A program made the translations under genes and the position numbers. 41,842 nucleotides of DNA, from the NCBI GenBank assembly GCA_016288315.1, contig JAEEYU010000026.1, forward strand, positions 1 through 41,842, given 5' to 3'. Below are positions 1-8,110 of the stretch, one piece after another. Each line of letters starts with the position of its first letter. Position 1 is the first letter of the stretch. Origin of the DNA: Clostridiaceae bacterium. Lineage in GTDB: Bacteria > Bacillota > Clostridia > Oscillospirales > Acutalibacteraceae. The notes beneath the pieces were generated by a model that saw nothing but the letters and a program-made list of their open reading frames with translations, was not told the DNA's origin and made no database searches.

Positions 1-2
1 AG

Positions 3-75
3 AGCCGCAGAACAAGGAAGATTTGTGAGAGCATACTTAATGTATGGTAAGCAAATCTGACGATGTTATGCGGCT
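3..75 (+). other. Nested hairpin (possible structured RNA, terminator or mobile-element end)
   Basis: Three nested complementary pairs are visible: AGCCGCA (3-9) with TGCGGCT (69-75), AGATTTG (19-25) with CAAATCT (52-58), and CATAC (32-36) with GTATG (42-46). The outer stem is followed by TTTT. It lies directly upstream of a helix-turn-helix gene whose 5' part is broken. It could be a terminator of an upstream gene, the structured end of a mobile element, or a small RNA. No known family was recognised, and the window edge hides what precedes it. Confidence 0.35.
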
Positions 76-127
76 TTTAGTTTGATGTGAAAACCAATAC
101 CGGTTTATGAGTGACTGCCCTTAGGCT

Positions 128-586
128 TTGGGCGTTTATCTTATTATTGTTTCACGCCCTGCAAACTGGCACTTCACCGTCCGCGGGCTGTGCACTTTGT
201 GCTCCGACGGTGTCAGCTGCGTAAAGGCCGCAATAAAGGAACTTGAAGAAGCGGGTTATCTCAAACGCGACGGAGTTGTCTTCGGCGAGGGCAGATTTCA
301 TCAGGGAGAGTGGATTGTTTATGACAGACCCGTAAAGGACTCCGGTGCTGTCGAAAATCCGGTGTCGGAAAATCCGACGTCGGAAAATCGCACACAAATA
401 AATAATAATAGAATAATTACTGATATAATAAATACTGAACAATATAATAAGGGCGGGGTAAAATTCAAAAAAAGGGCTTCGCCTGCCGCAGTAAGCGGAC
501 GGAAACCGAGTTATGATATTGAGGCGTTCAAGCGGGACGCCATGGCTGACAACCTGGTTTATGTAAAAAGGAGTGACAGAGAATAA
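128..586 (+). pseudogene. Helix-turn-helix replication-initiation-like protein, 5' end disrupted
   Basis: The readable frame begins at a TTG and gives about 152 residues. Residues 1-70 resemble the winged-helix N-terminal domain of phage/plasmid-type helix-turn-helix proteins of Clostridia (pattern like NWHFTVRGL then ELEEAGYLKR and EWIVYDRP). A low-complexity Asn/Ile-rich linker and a short C-terminal motif (PSYDIEAFKR) follow. Family members normally carry about 20 more residues before this point. Those residues are seen upstream at about 87-125 (NTGL, then VTAL) but in a different frame and after an in-frame TGA, and the +128 frame is closed by a TAG at 122. I infer a frameshifted or decaying gene; an assembly error is possible. 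There is no convincing ribosome binding site at 128. Confidence 0.5.
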
Positions 587-603
587 CTGCCTGCCGCTTT
601 GAC

Positions 604-737
604 TGTCATTCTGAGCCCGCAGGGCGAAGAATCTCATAAACAGAGCGCAAACAGTGATAAGCCGGGGAGATCCTTCGCTGACGCTCAGGATGACAGTTCG
701 TTTTGGCTAACGATATTCGCTTCGCTCAGGATGACAG
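604..737. repeat. Dispersed TGTCATTCTGAG / GAAGAATCTC repeat, three partial copies in opposite orientations
   Basis: A forward copy lies at 604-635 (starts TGTCATTCTGAG, ends GAAGAATCTC). Two reverse-oriented, slightly diverged copies lie at about 667-696 and 715-737 (ending CTCAGGATGACA). A fourth copy occurs at 20937-20966. Each unit is itself partly palindromic around GCGAAG/CTTCGC. From general knowledge, similar repeats are scattered through many bacterial genomes as non-coding, MITE-like elements. The 587-849 stretch holds nothing else that I can support. Confidence 0.6.
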
Positions 738-849
738 CGGGTTTTGGTAAACGGTTTTCACTTCTCACAGGACGACAAAAACGGAACGCCGGCGGCGCTC
801 CGTTTAATACTGATAATATTCTGTTAAATTATAAACAATTAATATCCGC

Positions 850-3318
850 TTACCACAGCACATTGACAAAGCAGTATTTCAGCTTCTGTTTAAAGCCGAG
901 TTCCCCGAACATACTGCGCCTTGCCTTAATCAGGATGTCAATAAGGGGCGCGACTGTCTGCGCGTTTTCATCTTCGCCCGAGAAAAGCAGTTTTTCAAAT
1001 TCCGCGCAGAACGCCCCGGAATCGTCAAGCGCTCCTTTTTCTTCAAGCAGGCGGAAAAGCTCGCCGTAAGAGATATTGTCTGCGTCTTTGCCTTTGGCAA
1101 ACCGCCTTATTTCAAACAGATGGGCGCATCTGCTGCCGAGCGCCTTCTTCGGGTTTTTCAGCGAAAACTCCCTGTGCCGCTTAATCACGAGAACGGCAGA
1201 GCGGATAACATAAATCATAACAGCCGTCAGAAGGGCGGCGGCAAACATAACTGCCAGCCGTCTTTTTGTCTTTGCGGCGTCGAGCTTCTGTATTGTTTCG
1301 GAGATGTTTCTTGTTGCCGATGAGAGCGGACCCGCCGCGCGGAAAATATTCTGCAGCAGGGTGGGGGCGTCGTCTGCGGAGGGCGCCGTTGTTGCCTCAA
1401 CAACCACCCAGCCGATGCCGTCCTTGTATATTTCAACCCAGGCGTGCCCGGAGGAGTCCTTGACGGATACCTGCGAAACAATCGTGTCTGAAGCGTAGGG
1501 CGTGTCTATCCACTGCCTGTAATCTTCATCAAACAGGGTGTCGGAGTTGTAAAAATCCTCCCTGTTCACAACATAGCCCTCAGCGTATCTTGCCGGTATG
1601 CCGAGGTAGCGGAAGATGAGCGTTGCCGAGGTTGCAAAATGCTGGCAGTAGCCCTTCTGGTTGGCGAGAAGAAAGTAGTTCACATAGTCCTCGCCGTATG
1701 GAATCTTGCCGGGTCGCAGGGTGTATTCATAGTCGGTTTCGAGCGCCGCTGTCACCTTCTCGACGGCATCGGGGTCGCCCGGCTTTATGCTATAGGCGCT
1801 GCAGAATTTTTCAATGGCGCGTATGTTCTCTTCGGGAACGCTCATCGCGTTTTCAAGCGCCTCTTTTTTTGCATCCGCCTCAATTCTTTTTGCTTCCTCG
1901 TCCATAAGCGGGGTGTAATCGTCAAGCTCCTCGTCGAGCGTATAGACGGTGTATTCTCTGGGTGCCTTGGCGTCGGTAAGGTCGGGGGAGCGCACCTCGC
2001 CCGAGGTCGGGTAGTTGAATTCGCCTTCGGGAACGGAATAATACGGAACGTTGAGCGGCTCGTTTATCAGAGCGGAGTCCGTAAGCTCAACAACAATTTT
2101 ATGTTTGCTCTTTGCCGCCGTTTTGCCGTTTTCAAAATCTTTTTTCAGCAGGTCGGCAGTGTAGGAGTAAAGCTCGTCGGTGTTTTCGGTTTTTGCGTGG
2201 TTCTGCCAGCTTAAGTTGTTGCCGTTGTAGTCGTAGCCGGTGAAGCTGCGAAGATAAACCCTGCTTACACGGTAATTGACAAGCGTTACCTTCAAATCCT
2301 CGTTGCCGTCGTATGAAACCTGCGAGAGGTTTGAGAGCTGACCGGGCGAGGCGGAAACCCTGTCGGATGAGAACAGCGAAGCAAAGCCGTATGAAAGAAA
2401 GTTCTTTACCGGGCGTTCGGTGCTCTCTTTTATGACGTTTGTGGGCAGGTTGACTTTAAAATCCTCCGCAGGCACCGCCGCAAAGGCAAAGCCCGTGACA
2501 ATCAGAATAAACGCAAGCCACACGCAGGCGATTGCCGCAACATTGTGCGAGTCGGTAACAAAGCCGTAGCTGTGCCGGTGCTTTTTGACCGAGGATTGCG
2601 AAATCATCTGCCGCGTAAGACCATTGTAGGAGTTGGTAAAACGCACGCCCGCCACAAGCACCCAGCTGACAACAACAAAGAGCATGTGGATTTTTGACGG
2701 GTGAAAGTCAAAGAACATACCCGCCTGGGCGGCAGGCAGGGTGAGAAAGAACATCGCCATCAGGTCCATGCGCTCCGAGATGAAGATGTTGAGAACAATC
2801 ATCAGAACAATCGCAATAACGCAGAACGTCAGCGACATGGCGAAGTATTCATCTTCGTAATAGACGTTGTATTCGCGCAGGTATGGCAGACCGACCTTGC
2901 CGTCAATATAGCTGAGGCATTTGTTGACTACGGAGTTCATACCGGAGTTTACTTCCCTGAAATAGGTGCCCGAAATAAAAATGCTGAAGGCGAGTATTCC
3001 GAGGTAGGTCGCAATCTTTGCTTTGTTGCTGAAATACATAAACGACAGGGCGAGCGCCGTTACCGCACAGGTCACCGCAAGGGGCACGATGTTAAGCTCC
3101 AGCTCAAACGCCGTTATAAAACAGCCGAGTGAACCGAAGACGGCGGTGAAAAGTATAAGCGCATTTATCAGGTATTTGAGAAACGGGAAGCCGTCCTTCT
3201 CAGCCGAAAGAGCGGGGGCAAAGTAGATGCCCGTTGTTTTTGTAAGCTCCTCGCGGTATGCCTGCTGCTTTCGCGCCCTTCTTTTCTGTATTGCCTTTTT
3301 GATGCTTAAAGAAGGCAT
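850..3318 (-). CDS. Transglutaminase-like membrane protein (TgpA-type)
   Basis: 822 residues. The N-terminal third carries about six to seven membrane segments (roughly 47-70, 78-95, 101-120, 158-180, 186-203, 210-226, 258-282). A large external region follows, with a transglutaminase/cysteine-protease core: Cys558 in KGYCQHFATSATL and His625 in SSGHAWVEIY. A further membrane helix lies near 690-710 with a short cytoplasmic tail. The third catalytic position, usually Asp in WxxxDPT, reads Glu641 (WVVVEATTAP). The start overlaps the DUF58 stop by 13 bases, so translation is probably coupled. The moxR-DUF58-transglutaminase trio is a conserved bacterial arrangement, but its substrate is generally unknown; a cell-surface crosslinking or proteolytic role is plausible. 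Confidence 0.88.
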   Translation of the reverse strand: MPSLSIKKAIQKRRARKQQAYREELTKTTGIYFAPALSAEKDGFPFLKYLINALILFTAVFGSLGCFITAFELELNIVPLAVTCAVTALALSFMYFSNKAKIATYLGILAFSIFISGTYFREVNSGMNSVVNKCLSYIDGKVGLPYLREYNVYYEDEYFAMSLTFCVIAIVLMIVLNIFISERMDLMAMFFLTLPAAQAGMFFDFHPSKIHMLFVVVSWVLVAGVRFTNSYNGLTRQMISQSSVKKHRHSYGFVTDSHNVAAIACVWLAFILIVTGFAFAAVPAEDFKVNLPTNVIKESTERPVKNFLSYGFASLFSSDRVSASPGQLSNLSQVSYDGNEDLKVTLVNYRVSRVYLRSFTGYDYNGNNLSWQNHAKTENTDELYSYTADLLKKDFENGKTAAKSKHKIVVELTDSALINEPLNVPYYSVPEGEFNYPTSGEVRSPDLTDAKAPREYTVYTLDEELDDYTPLMDEEAKRIEADAKKEALENAMSVPEENIRAIEKFCSAYSIKPGDPDAVEKVTAALETDYEYTLRPGKIPYGEDYVNYFLLANQKGYCQHFATSATLIFRYLGIPARYAEGYVVNREDFYNSDTLFDEDYRQWIDTPYASDTIVSQVSVKDSSGHAWVEIYKDGIGWVVVEATTAPSADDAPTLLQNIFRAAGPLSSATRNISETIQKLDAAKTKRRLAVMFAAALLTAVMIYVIRSAVLVIKRHREFSLKNPKKALGSRCAHLFEIRRFAKGKDADNISYGELFRLLEEKGALDDSGAFCAEFEKLLFSGEDENAQTVAPLIDILIKARRSMFGELGFKQKLKYCFVNVLW

Positions 3319-4376
3319 ATAAGGTCAACACTCTCCCTGAATGTCCCGAGCTTGTTGTCGGGGTTGTAATCGCTGAATGAGGGCGATGTGAAATAAATCG
3401 CCATATCGTTTCTGCCGTGCGGCAGTTCTTTGTAATGCTCGTATGCGAGGTAGCCGTTGTAGCTGTCCGACATATAAAGCTGCTGCAAAACGTCGTTAAG
3501 GCCGTCCGCCTCCTCAACGTTCTGGCTCTGAAAGGCGCCGAGCGAGGAGTTGAACCACTGCACGCTGAATCTTATCTCCATGTCGATAAGCTGGCACGCT
3601 GCCGAATAAAAGGCGGTAATCAGCTCGTTCAAAAAGCCGACCTCGTCAGAATCCTTGCGCAGTTCAACAAGCAGCGTTAAATTGCGGCTGTATTCAAGCT
3701 CGAACTCCTTTACATAGATTTCATCGTGCCTTGCGCTTATTTTCCAGTTCACCCTCTGCATGCGGTCGCCCGGCCTGTAAAGGCGGAATTCTTTGACCTG
3801 CGAGACGTTTTCGGTTGAGAGACCGGAGTCATAGTCGTGCTCGTCGCCCTCGGTGAGCGTGGTTTCAATAATATTCATTATTACCTCGCTTCGTCCGGGA
3901 ATAACCGACACGCCCGCATCGCACTCCCAGTCCCTTTTAAAGACGAAAAGCCCCATAAAATCCTGCGCGCGCATTTTGCCGCCGTGCAGACCGACATAGC
4001 CGGAATAAACCGATTTTATGTTCCAGGTGTATTTGTTTGTGCCCTTCCTTATCGGCAGCGACATCTCCTGCTTTTCTTCGTTCGGGTAGAACCTGTTGTC
4101 GGCGGTGAACTGTATTCTCACGCCGGGCAGGGGCAGAAAAGTCGGGTTGTGAACGGTGAACTCGACGGGTATGTCGTTGTTTTCGCCCACGTTGTAAAGC
4201 GGAATTGCCGCCGTCACCTCAAGACGGTTCCAGACATAGCGCGAAACAAAATAGCTGATGAAGGGCAGGGCGGCGACAACAAGAAGAAGGTAGAAAAAGA
4301 AAAAATTGTGAAAGAAGATAAACAGCGCAATGCTCACTACCGTTATGGTAAAATATTCGTCACGGCTTCTCGGCAC
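3306..4376 (-). CDS. DUF58 domain-containing protein
   Basis: 356 residues. Two hydrophobic segments near the N-terminus (about 10-45, including a run of Phe before YLLLVVAALPF) should anchor it in the membrane. The C-terminal half has the DUF58 signature YRPGDRMQRVNWKISAR followed by EIYVKEFE, near residues 205-235. DUF58 proteins adopt a von Willebrand A-like fold and are encoded next to MoxR ATPases, as here: the moxR stop lies about 40 bases upstream and the transglutaminase start overlaps the end of this gene. They are thought to be partners or substrates of the MoxR chaperone. Membership of the family is clear; the molecular function is not known. Confidence 0.88.
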   Translation of the reverse strand: MPRSRDEYFTITVVSIALFIFFHNFFFFYLLLVVAALPFISYFVSRYVWNRLEVTAAIPLYNVGENNDIPVEFTVHNPTFLPLPGVRIQFTADNRFYPNEEKQEMSLPIRKGTNKYTWNIKSVYSGYVGLHGGKMRAQDFMGLFVFKRDWECDAGVSVIPGRSEVIMNIIETTLTEGDEHDYDSGLSTENVSQVKEFRLYRPGDRMQRVNWKISARHDEIYVKEFELEYSRNLTLLVELRKDSDEVGFLNELITAFYSAACQLIDMEIRFSVQWFNSSLGAFQSQNVEEADGLNDVLQQLYMSDSYNGYLAYEHYKELPHGRNDMAIYFTSPSFSDYNPDNKLGTFRESVDLICLL

Positions 4377-4416
4377 TGTTCCCCACTCCTTTCACAAGAT
4401 GATTTTTTACTGTATC

Positions 4417-5358
4417 TTATTTCACAACGGGCATTGCAACCTGCCCCATAACGTCGCGGATAATCTCCTCCTCGGTCATACCCGCCGCCTTTGCCTTGGC
4501 GCTGAGCGTCACGCGGTGGCACGACACCATAGGCATAACGGCAAGCACATCCTCCGGCACAACATAGTCCCTCTTTGCAAGAAAGGCGTGCGCCCTTGCC
4601 ATGCGCAGAATCGCCTTGCCTCCGCGCGGGCTTATGCCGCTTTTGAGGAATTCGGTGGTGCGTGATTTGAGAACAAGATTTGCTATGTATTCGAATATGC
4701 ACTGTTCAACGTGCAGGTCGTTTATGATTTTTTGCATTTCGATTATTTCGCCGAGCGTTACAACGGATTGTATGCTGTCCATCTGATTGTTGTTTTCGCC
4801 CTTTAAGATAAGAACCTCGCTTTCAAGGTCCGGGTAGCCCATAGTCAGACGCACCATAAACCTGTCAAGCTGCGACTCGGGCAGCTTCTGCGTGCCGGCG
4901 GAGCCGAGCGGGTTCTGTGTGGCAATAACAAAAAACGGCTGCGGCAGGTCGTGCGTAACGCCGTCAACGGTTACCCTGCATTCCTCCATAACCTCAAGCA
5001 GTGCGCTCTGCGTTTTGGGCGAGGTGCGGTTTATTTCATCCGCCAGAAACAGGTTGCACATAACGGCGCCCTCTTTGTATTCAAACTGCTCCGTGTGCTT
5101 GTTGAACATTGAAAAGCCGGTGACGTCCGCAGGCAGAACGTCGGGGGTGAACTGCATACGGTTGTAGCGCAGCGAGAGCGTTTTTGAAAATGCGAGGGCA
5201 AGCGTTGTTTTGCCAACGCCGGGGATGTCCTCAAGCAGAACGTGACCGCCCGAGAGCACCGTCATAAGAATAGCTTCAATGACGTCGTCCTTGCCGATAA
5301 TCACCTTTTTTATTTCATCACGCACAAGCTCAAGCTTGTTCTGATAGCCGTAATCCAT
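4417..5358 (-). CDS. MoxR family AAA+ ATPase
   Basis: 313 residues from ATG at 5358. Walker A is EDIPGVGKTTLA, Walker B is LFLADEINRT, and sensor 1 lies in VIATQNP; a C-terminal lid domain follows. This is the usual length and layout of MoxR proteins, which act as chaperone-like ATPases that assemble or activate complexes, often with DUF58/VWA partners. A longer in-frame reading exists up to 5574, but those extra residues are an AT-rich translation of the promoter. The chosen ATG has GAAAGG about 10 bases upstream and matches the family N-terminus (start at MDYGYQNKLE). It is the first gene of a three-gene operon and has its own consensus promoter. Confidence 0.92.
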   Translation of the reverse strand: MDYGYQNKLELVRDEIKKVIIGKDDVIEAILMTVLSGGHVLLEDIPGVGKTTLALAFSKTLSLRYNRMQFTPDVLPADVTGFSMFNKHTEQFEYKEGAVMCNLFLADEINRTSPKTQSALLEVMEECRVTVDGVTHDLPQPFFVIATQNPLGSAGTQKLPESQLDRFMVRLTMGYPDLESEVLILKGENNNQMDSIQSVVTLGEIIEMQKIINDLHVEQCIFEYIANLVLKSRTTEFLKSGISPRGGKAILRMARAHAFLAKRDYVVPEDVLAVMPMVSCHRVTLSAKAKAAGMTEEEIIRDVMGQVAMPVVK

Positions 5359-5412
5359 ACAAAACTGCCTTTCATAATATAGTATTAAAAATCTTAAAAT
5401 ATTTCCGATAAT

Positions 5413-5441
5413 ATTATAATTGAAAAATATGAACATTTCAA
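5413..5441 (-). promoter_or_regulatory. SigA-type promoter of the moxR operon
   Basis: Read on the minus strand: TTGAAA (5441-5436), a 17-base spacer, and TATAAT (5418-5413). It is about 55 bases upstream of the moxR ATG and back to back with the rsmJ promoter. Confidence 0.7.
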
Positions 5442-5459
5442 TAACAAACAGCCCCTCAA

Positions 5460-5487
5460 TTGACAAGTGAACGCTCAATGCTATAAT
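5460..5487 (+). promoter_or_regulatory. SigA-type promoter of rsmJ
   Basis: TTGACA (5460-5465), 16-base spacer, TATAAT (5482-5487). The rsmJ ATG follows at 5509, so the 5' leader is very short. Confidence 0.7.
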
Positions 5488-5508
5488 TAAAACGGGACGG
5501 TAAATAAT

Positions 5509-6267
5509 ATGAACACAAACGAAAACAAAAACAGAATAATTCCGCCCGTTACGGCAGAAGGGGAGTTTTTGCAAGAGGGCAGGGCGCTCGCCGAAAAGCT
5601 CGGCGCCGCCTTCGTTGAAGAAAAGCCGGATTCCCTGTGCCTCTGCCTTGATGAAAACGGTCTGTCTCTCGCTCGGGGCGAAACCGCCGTTTCGGTTGAT
5701 TTCTCAAAGCTTCTCCGCAGAATAAGCAAAAGCAACCCCTTGGGCGAAATGATTGTCAAAGCCGCCAGAATAAAGGGTAAAGAGACCCCCTCGGCAATCG
5801 ACGCAACTGCGGGGCTGGGCGAGGATTCCTTCCTGCTCGCGGCTGCGGGCTTTGAAGTAACCCTCTGCGAATACAACCCTGTCATATGCGCCATGCTGCA
5901 GGACGGAATCGAACGCGCAAAAGGCATCACCTGTCTTAGTGCGGCGGCGGGCAGAATGACGGTTTATGAGGGCAACAGCATTGAATATATGGCTTCTTTA
6001 AGTAAGGCGCCGGATGTTGTTGTGCTTGACCCGATGTTCCCCGAAAGGCAGAAAAGCGCCTTGATTAAAAAGAAATTCCAGCTCATTCAGCAGCTTGAAA
6101 GCCCCTGCTCGGGCGAGGAGGAGCTGCTAAACGCCGCCGTCAACCTGCGCCCGCACAAGATAGTCATAAAACGTCCGCTCAAAGGCGCCTTTCTCGCGGG
6201 CAGAAAGCCCGATTATTCGCTTGCCGGCAAGGCGATAAGATACGACTGCTTCGTTTTCGCTGATTGA
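5509..6267 (+). CDS. rsmJ: 16S rRNA (guanine1516-N2)-methyltransferase-like, RsmJ family
   Basis: 252 residues, class I SAM-dependent methyltransferase. The SAM-binding motif is AIDATAGLGEDSFLLAAAGF near residue 85. The family-specific block LDPMFPERQKSALIKKK sits near 160, and the C-terminal IVIKRPLKGAFLAG motif near 220. These match RsmJ, which methylates G1516 of 16S rRNA. The 80-residue N-terminal domain is more divergent. GGGACGG lies about 8 bases before the ATG. The gene is apparently monocistronic, divergent from moxR. Family assignment is secure; the exact target in this species is inferred. Confidence 0.85.
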   Translation: MNTNENKNRIIPPVTAEGEFLQEGRALAEKLGAAFVEEKPDSLCLCLDENGLSLARGETAVSVDFSKLLRRISKSNPLGEMIVKAARIKGKETPSAIDATAGLGEDSFLLAAAGFEVTLCEYNPVICAMLQDGIERAKGITCLSAAAGRMTVYEGNSIEYMASLSKAPDVVVLDPMFPERQKSALIKKKFQLIQQLESPCSGEEELLNAAVNLRPHKIVIKRPLKGAFLAGRKPDYSLAGKAIRYDCFVFAD

Positions 6268-6347
6268 TGTTGTATTTCTGTTTGCGCAATATGCACATAC
6301 AAATCTTAAAAAAATATTAAAACTTGTTTATACTGCCTTAAAAACTG

Positions 6348-6376
6348 TTGACAGACGTCATTACAGTAATTACAAT
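6348..6376 (+). promoter_or_regulatory. SigA-type promoter of the secreted protein at 6399
   Basis: TTGACA (6348-6353), 17-base spacer, TACAAT (6371-6376). The ribosome binding site AGGGGG (6385-6390) lies 8 bases before the ATG at 6399. Confidence 0.65.
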
Positions 6377-6398
6377 AAATGTAAAGGGGGTATGTATA

Positions 6399-7340
6399 AT
6401 GAAACATACATTTAAAAAATCAATTTCACTCATTCTCGCGCTCTCAATAGTTCTCGCCGCAGCGTTTTCGGCAAGTGCCGTCAGCTTCAGCGAGACAAAG
6501 GCAAACGCCTTCCTCAAAAAATTCGCCTCCGAGAAAGCAGTCACCGTCAGAATGGCGGACATTCAGCAGGACCCGCTGAGCGTCAAAGACCTTGTGCTTT
6601 CGGCAAAGCTCAATGACAAAGACAAGCTTGAACTCAAGGCGAGCGCAAAGGTCAAACTGAGCTTCCTCTCAGCAGACGCCTACTTCGACGGCAAAGATTT
6701 AACCGCATATCTCTGGATTTTCAAAATCAACGCCACCGACATTCTCAAGGATGTCGCCGGTTTTGACGCAGCAATGATTGATGAAAGCAGCGCCGAAATC
6801 GCAGAAATCTTCAAGAGCATTGCCGAACTTGCGGACAGCCCCGTTCTCTCCGCGCTGAGCGTTGACCAGAAGACCGACACGGTTGAGAAATTCTCCGTTT
6901 CGGCTGTGTCGCTGATTGCCGCGCTTGCAGGCGCAGGCGATGATCAGGTAACCGCAGCCCTTGCCGCAGCCGGCTATGACACAAAGGGCAAGACCGACAA
7001 AGAAATCAAGGATATGCTCGTTGAAGCCAACAAGGCGGGCGCGCTTCTGCCCATACTCAAGGCGGCAGGCGCAGATGTCACGCAGGAGACGCTTGACATG
7101 GTCATGGAATACATCTATGACAGCTTTGAATTCACCTACAGCGGCAATGATATAAAAGACATCGCCGTCTATGATGAAAACGGAGCGGAGGTGTTCAAGC
7201 TCTCGAAGCTTCTTCCCTTCGAAATCAAGGCGGTCTCCGCAGGCGAAGGCAACGTTAAGAAAGCTCCCGTATTCGGCATCGACATCACCGGTATTGTCAA
7301 AAGCATCATCAAGAGCATAATGAGCAAAATCGGCGGATAA
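6399..7340 (+). CDS. Secreted protein of unknown function with hydrophobic C-terminal tail
   Basis: 313 residues from ATG 6399. A reading from an upstream ATG at 6348 would begin inside the -35 promoter element and is not favoured. The signal peptide is clear: KHTFKKS, then a hydrophobic core, then AFSASA before VSFSE (cleavage near 25). The mature protein is Lys/Asp/Ala-rich, with no motif I recognise, no cysteines of note and no transmembrane segment in the middle. The last 22 residues (DITGIVKSIIKSIMSKIGG) form an amphipathic, hydrophobic helix like the tails of other secreted proteins in this window. It has its own promoter and a strong downstream terminator. I do not assign a function. 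Confidence 0.8.
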   Translation: MKHTFKKSISLILALSIVLAAAFSASAVSFSETKANAFLKKFASEKAVTVRMADIQQDPLSVKDLVLSAKLNDKDKLELKASAKVKLSFLSADAYFDGKDLTAYLWIFKINATDILKDVAGFDAAMIDESSAEIAEIFKSIAELADSPVLSALSVDQKTDTVEKFSVSAVSLIAALAGAGDDQVTAALAAAGYDTKGKTDKEIKDMLVEANKAGALLPILKAAGADVTQETLDMVMEYIYDSFEFTYSGNDIKDIAVYDENGAEVFKLSKLLPFEIKAVSAGEGNVKKAPVFGIDITGIVKSIIKSIMSKIGG

Positions 7341-7384
7341 TCAGACAGTTTAATAAAAAGTAATATTAATTTCAAATAACAGAA

Positions 7385-7409
7385 ACGCCCGTCCCAAAAG
7401 GACGGGCGT
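7385..7409. terminator. Bidirectional rho-independent terminator
   Basis: A perfect 10-bp stem ACGCCCGTCC / GGACGGGCGT with loop CAAAA, between convergent genes (secreted protein ending 7340, rubrerythrin ending 7442). The flanks are only moderately T-rich. Confidence 0.75.
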
Positions 7410-7441
7410 AATCTTTTAGTCAGCAGTTTTATCTTTTAAAC

Positions 7442-8086
7442 TCAATAGTTTTCGCAGGTGATTTCAAAATATGCCTGCGGATGGTCGCACACGGGGCAGA
7501 CCTCGGGGGCGCTTGTGCCGACAACTATATGACCGCAGTTGCGGCACTCCCAGACCTTGACTTCGCTCTTCCTGAATACCTCCTGCGCCTCAACGTTTTT
7601 GAGAAGGGCGCGGTAGCGTTCCTCGTGGTGCTTTTCAATAAGGGCAACGGCGCGGAATTTTGCCGCGAGCTCGGTGAAGCCCTCCTCCTCGGCCGTCTTC
7701 GCGAAGCCCTCATACATATCGGTCCACTCGTAGTTTTCGCCGTCGGCGGCAGCCGCAAGGTTTTCAGCCGTTGAGCCGAGACCGCCGAGCTCCTTGAACC
7801 ACATTTTGGCGTGTTCTTTCTCGTTGTCGGCTGTTTTCAGGAAGATTGCCGAAATCTGCTCGAAGCCCTCTTTTTTTGCCTTTGAAGCAAAGTAGGTGTA
7901 TTTGTTTCTCGCCTGGCTCTCGCCCGCAAAAGCGGCTTCAAGATTTTTCTCTGTCTGTGTGCCGGCATAGGGGTTTGCGAGCTTTTCGAGGTTGTCGCCG
8001 TCAACTCCGCAAACGGGGCAAACGGGTGTTTCGCCGTCTTTGACATCAAAGGTGACACCGCAGACTTTACATTTGTATTTTGCCAT
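7442..8086 (-). CDS. Rubrerythrin with rubredoxin domains at both ends
   Basis: 214 residues. The N-terminal rubredoxin-like knuckle is KCKVCG with CPVCG (Cys6, 9, 23, 26). The ferritin-like diiron domain spans about 45-165, with Glu56, the ExxH pair Glu89/His92 and Glu151/His154. A second rubredoxin knuckle lies at the C-terminus (CRNCG, CPVC; Cys181, 184, 197, 200). Rubrerythrins reduce hydrogen peroxide in anaerobes using electrons passed through the rubredoxin irons. An N-terminal rubredoxin is typical of the reverse-rubrerythrin group; carrying both is less common. AAGGAG precedes the ATG. It lies 24 bases after the sugar isomerase on the same strand and is probably co-transcribed with it. 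Confidence 0.9.
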   Translation of the reverse strand: MAKYKCKVCGVTFDVKDGETPVCPVCGVDGDNLEKLANPYAGTQTEKNLEAAFAGESQARNKYTYFASKAKKEGFEQISAIFLKTADNEKEHAKMWFKELGGLGSTAENLAAAADGENYEWTDMYEGFAKTAEEEGFTELAAKFRAVALIEKHHEERYRALLKNVEAQEVFRKSEVKVWECRNCGHIVVGTSAPEVCPVCDHPQAYFEITCENY

Positions 8087-8110
8087 AATTATTCTCCTTA
8101 TTACTGATTA

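Noticed and set aside
599-1069. Plus-strand open frame of 156 codons over the end of the transglutaminase gene
   Set aside because: It starts in the dispersed repeat and runs antisense to a well-supported gene; no ribosome binding site and no family resemblance.
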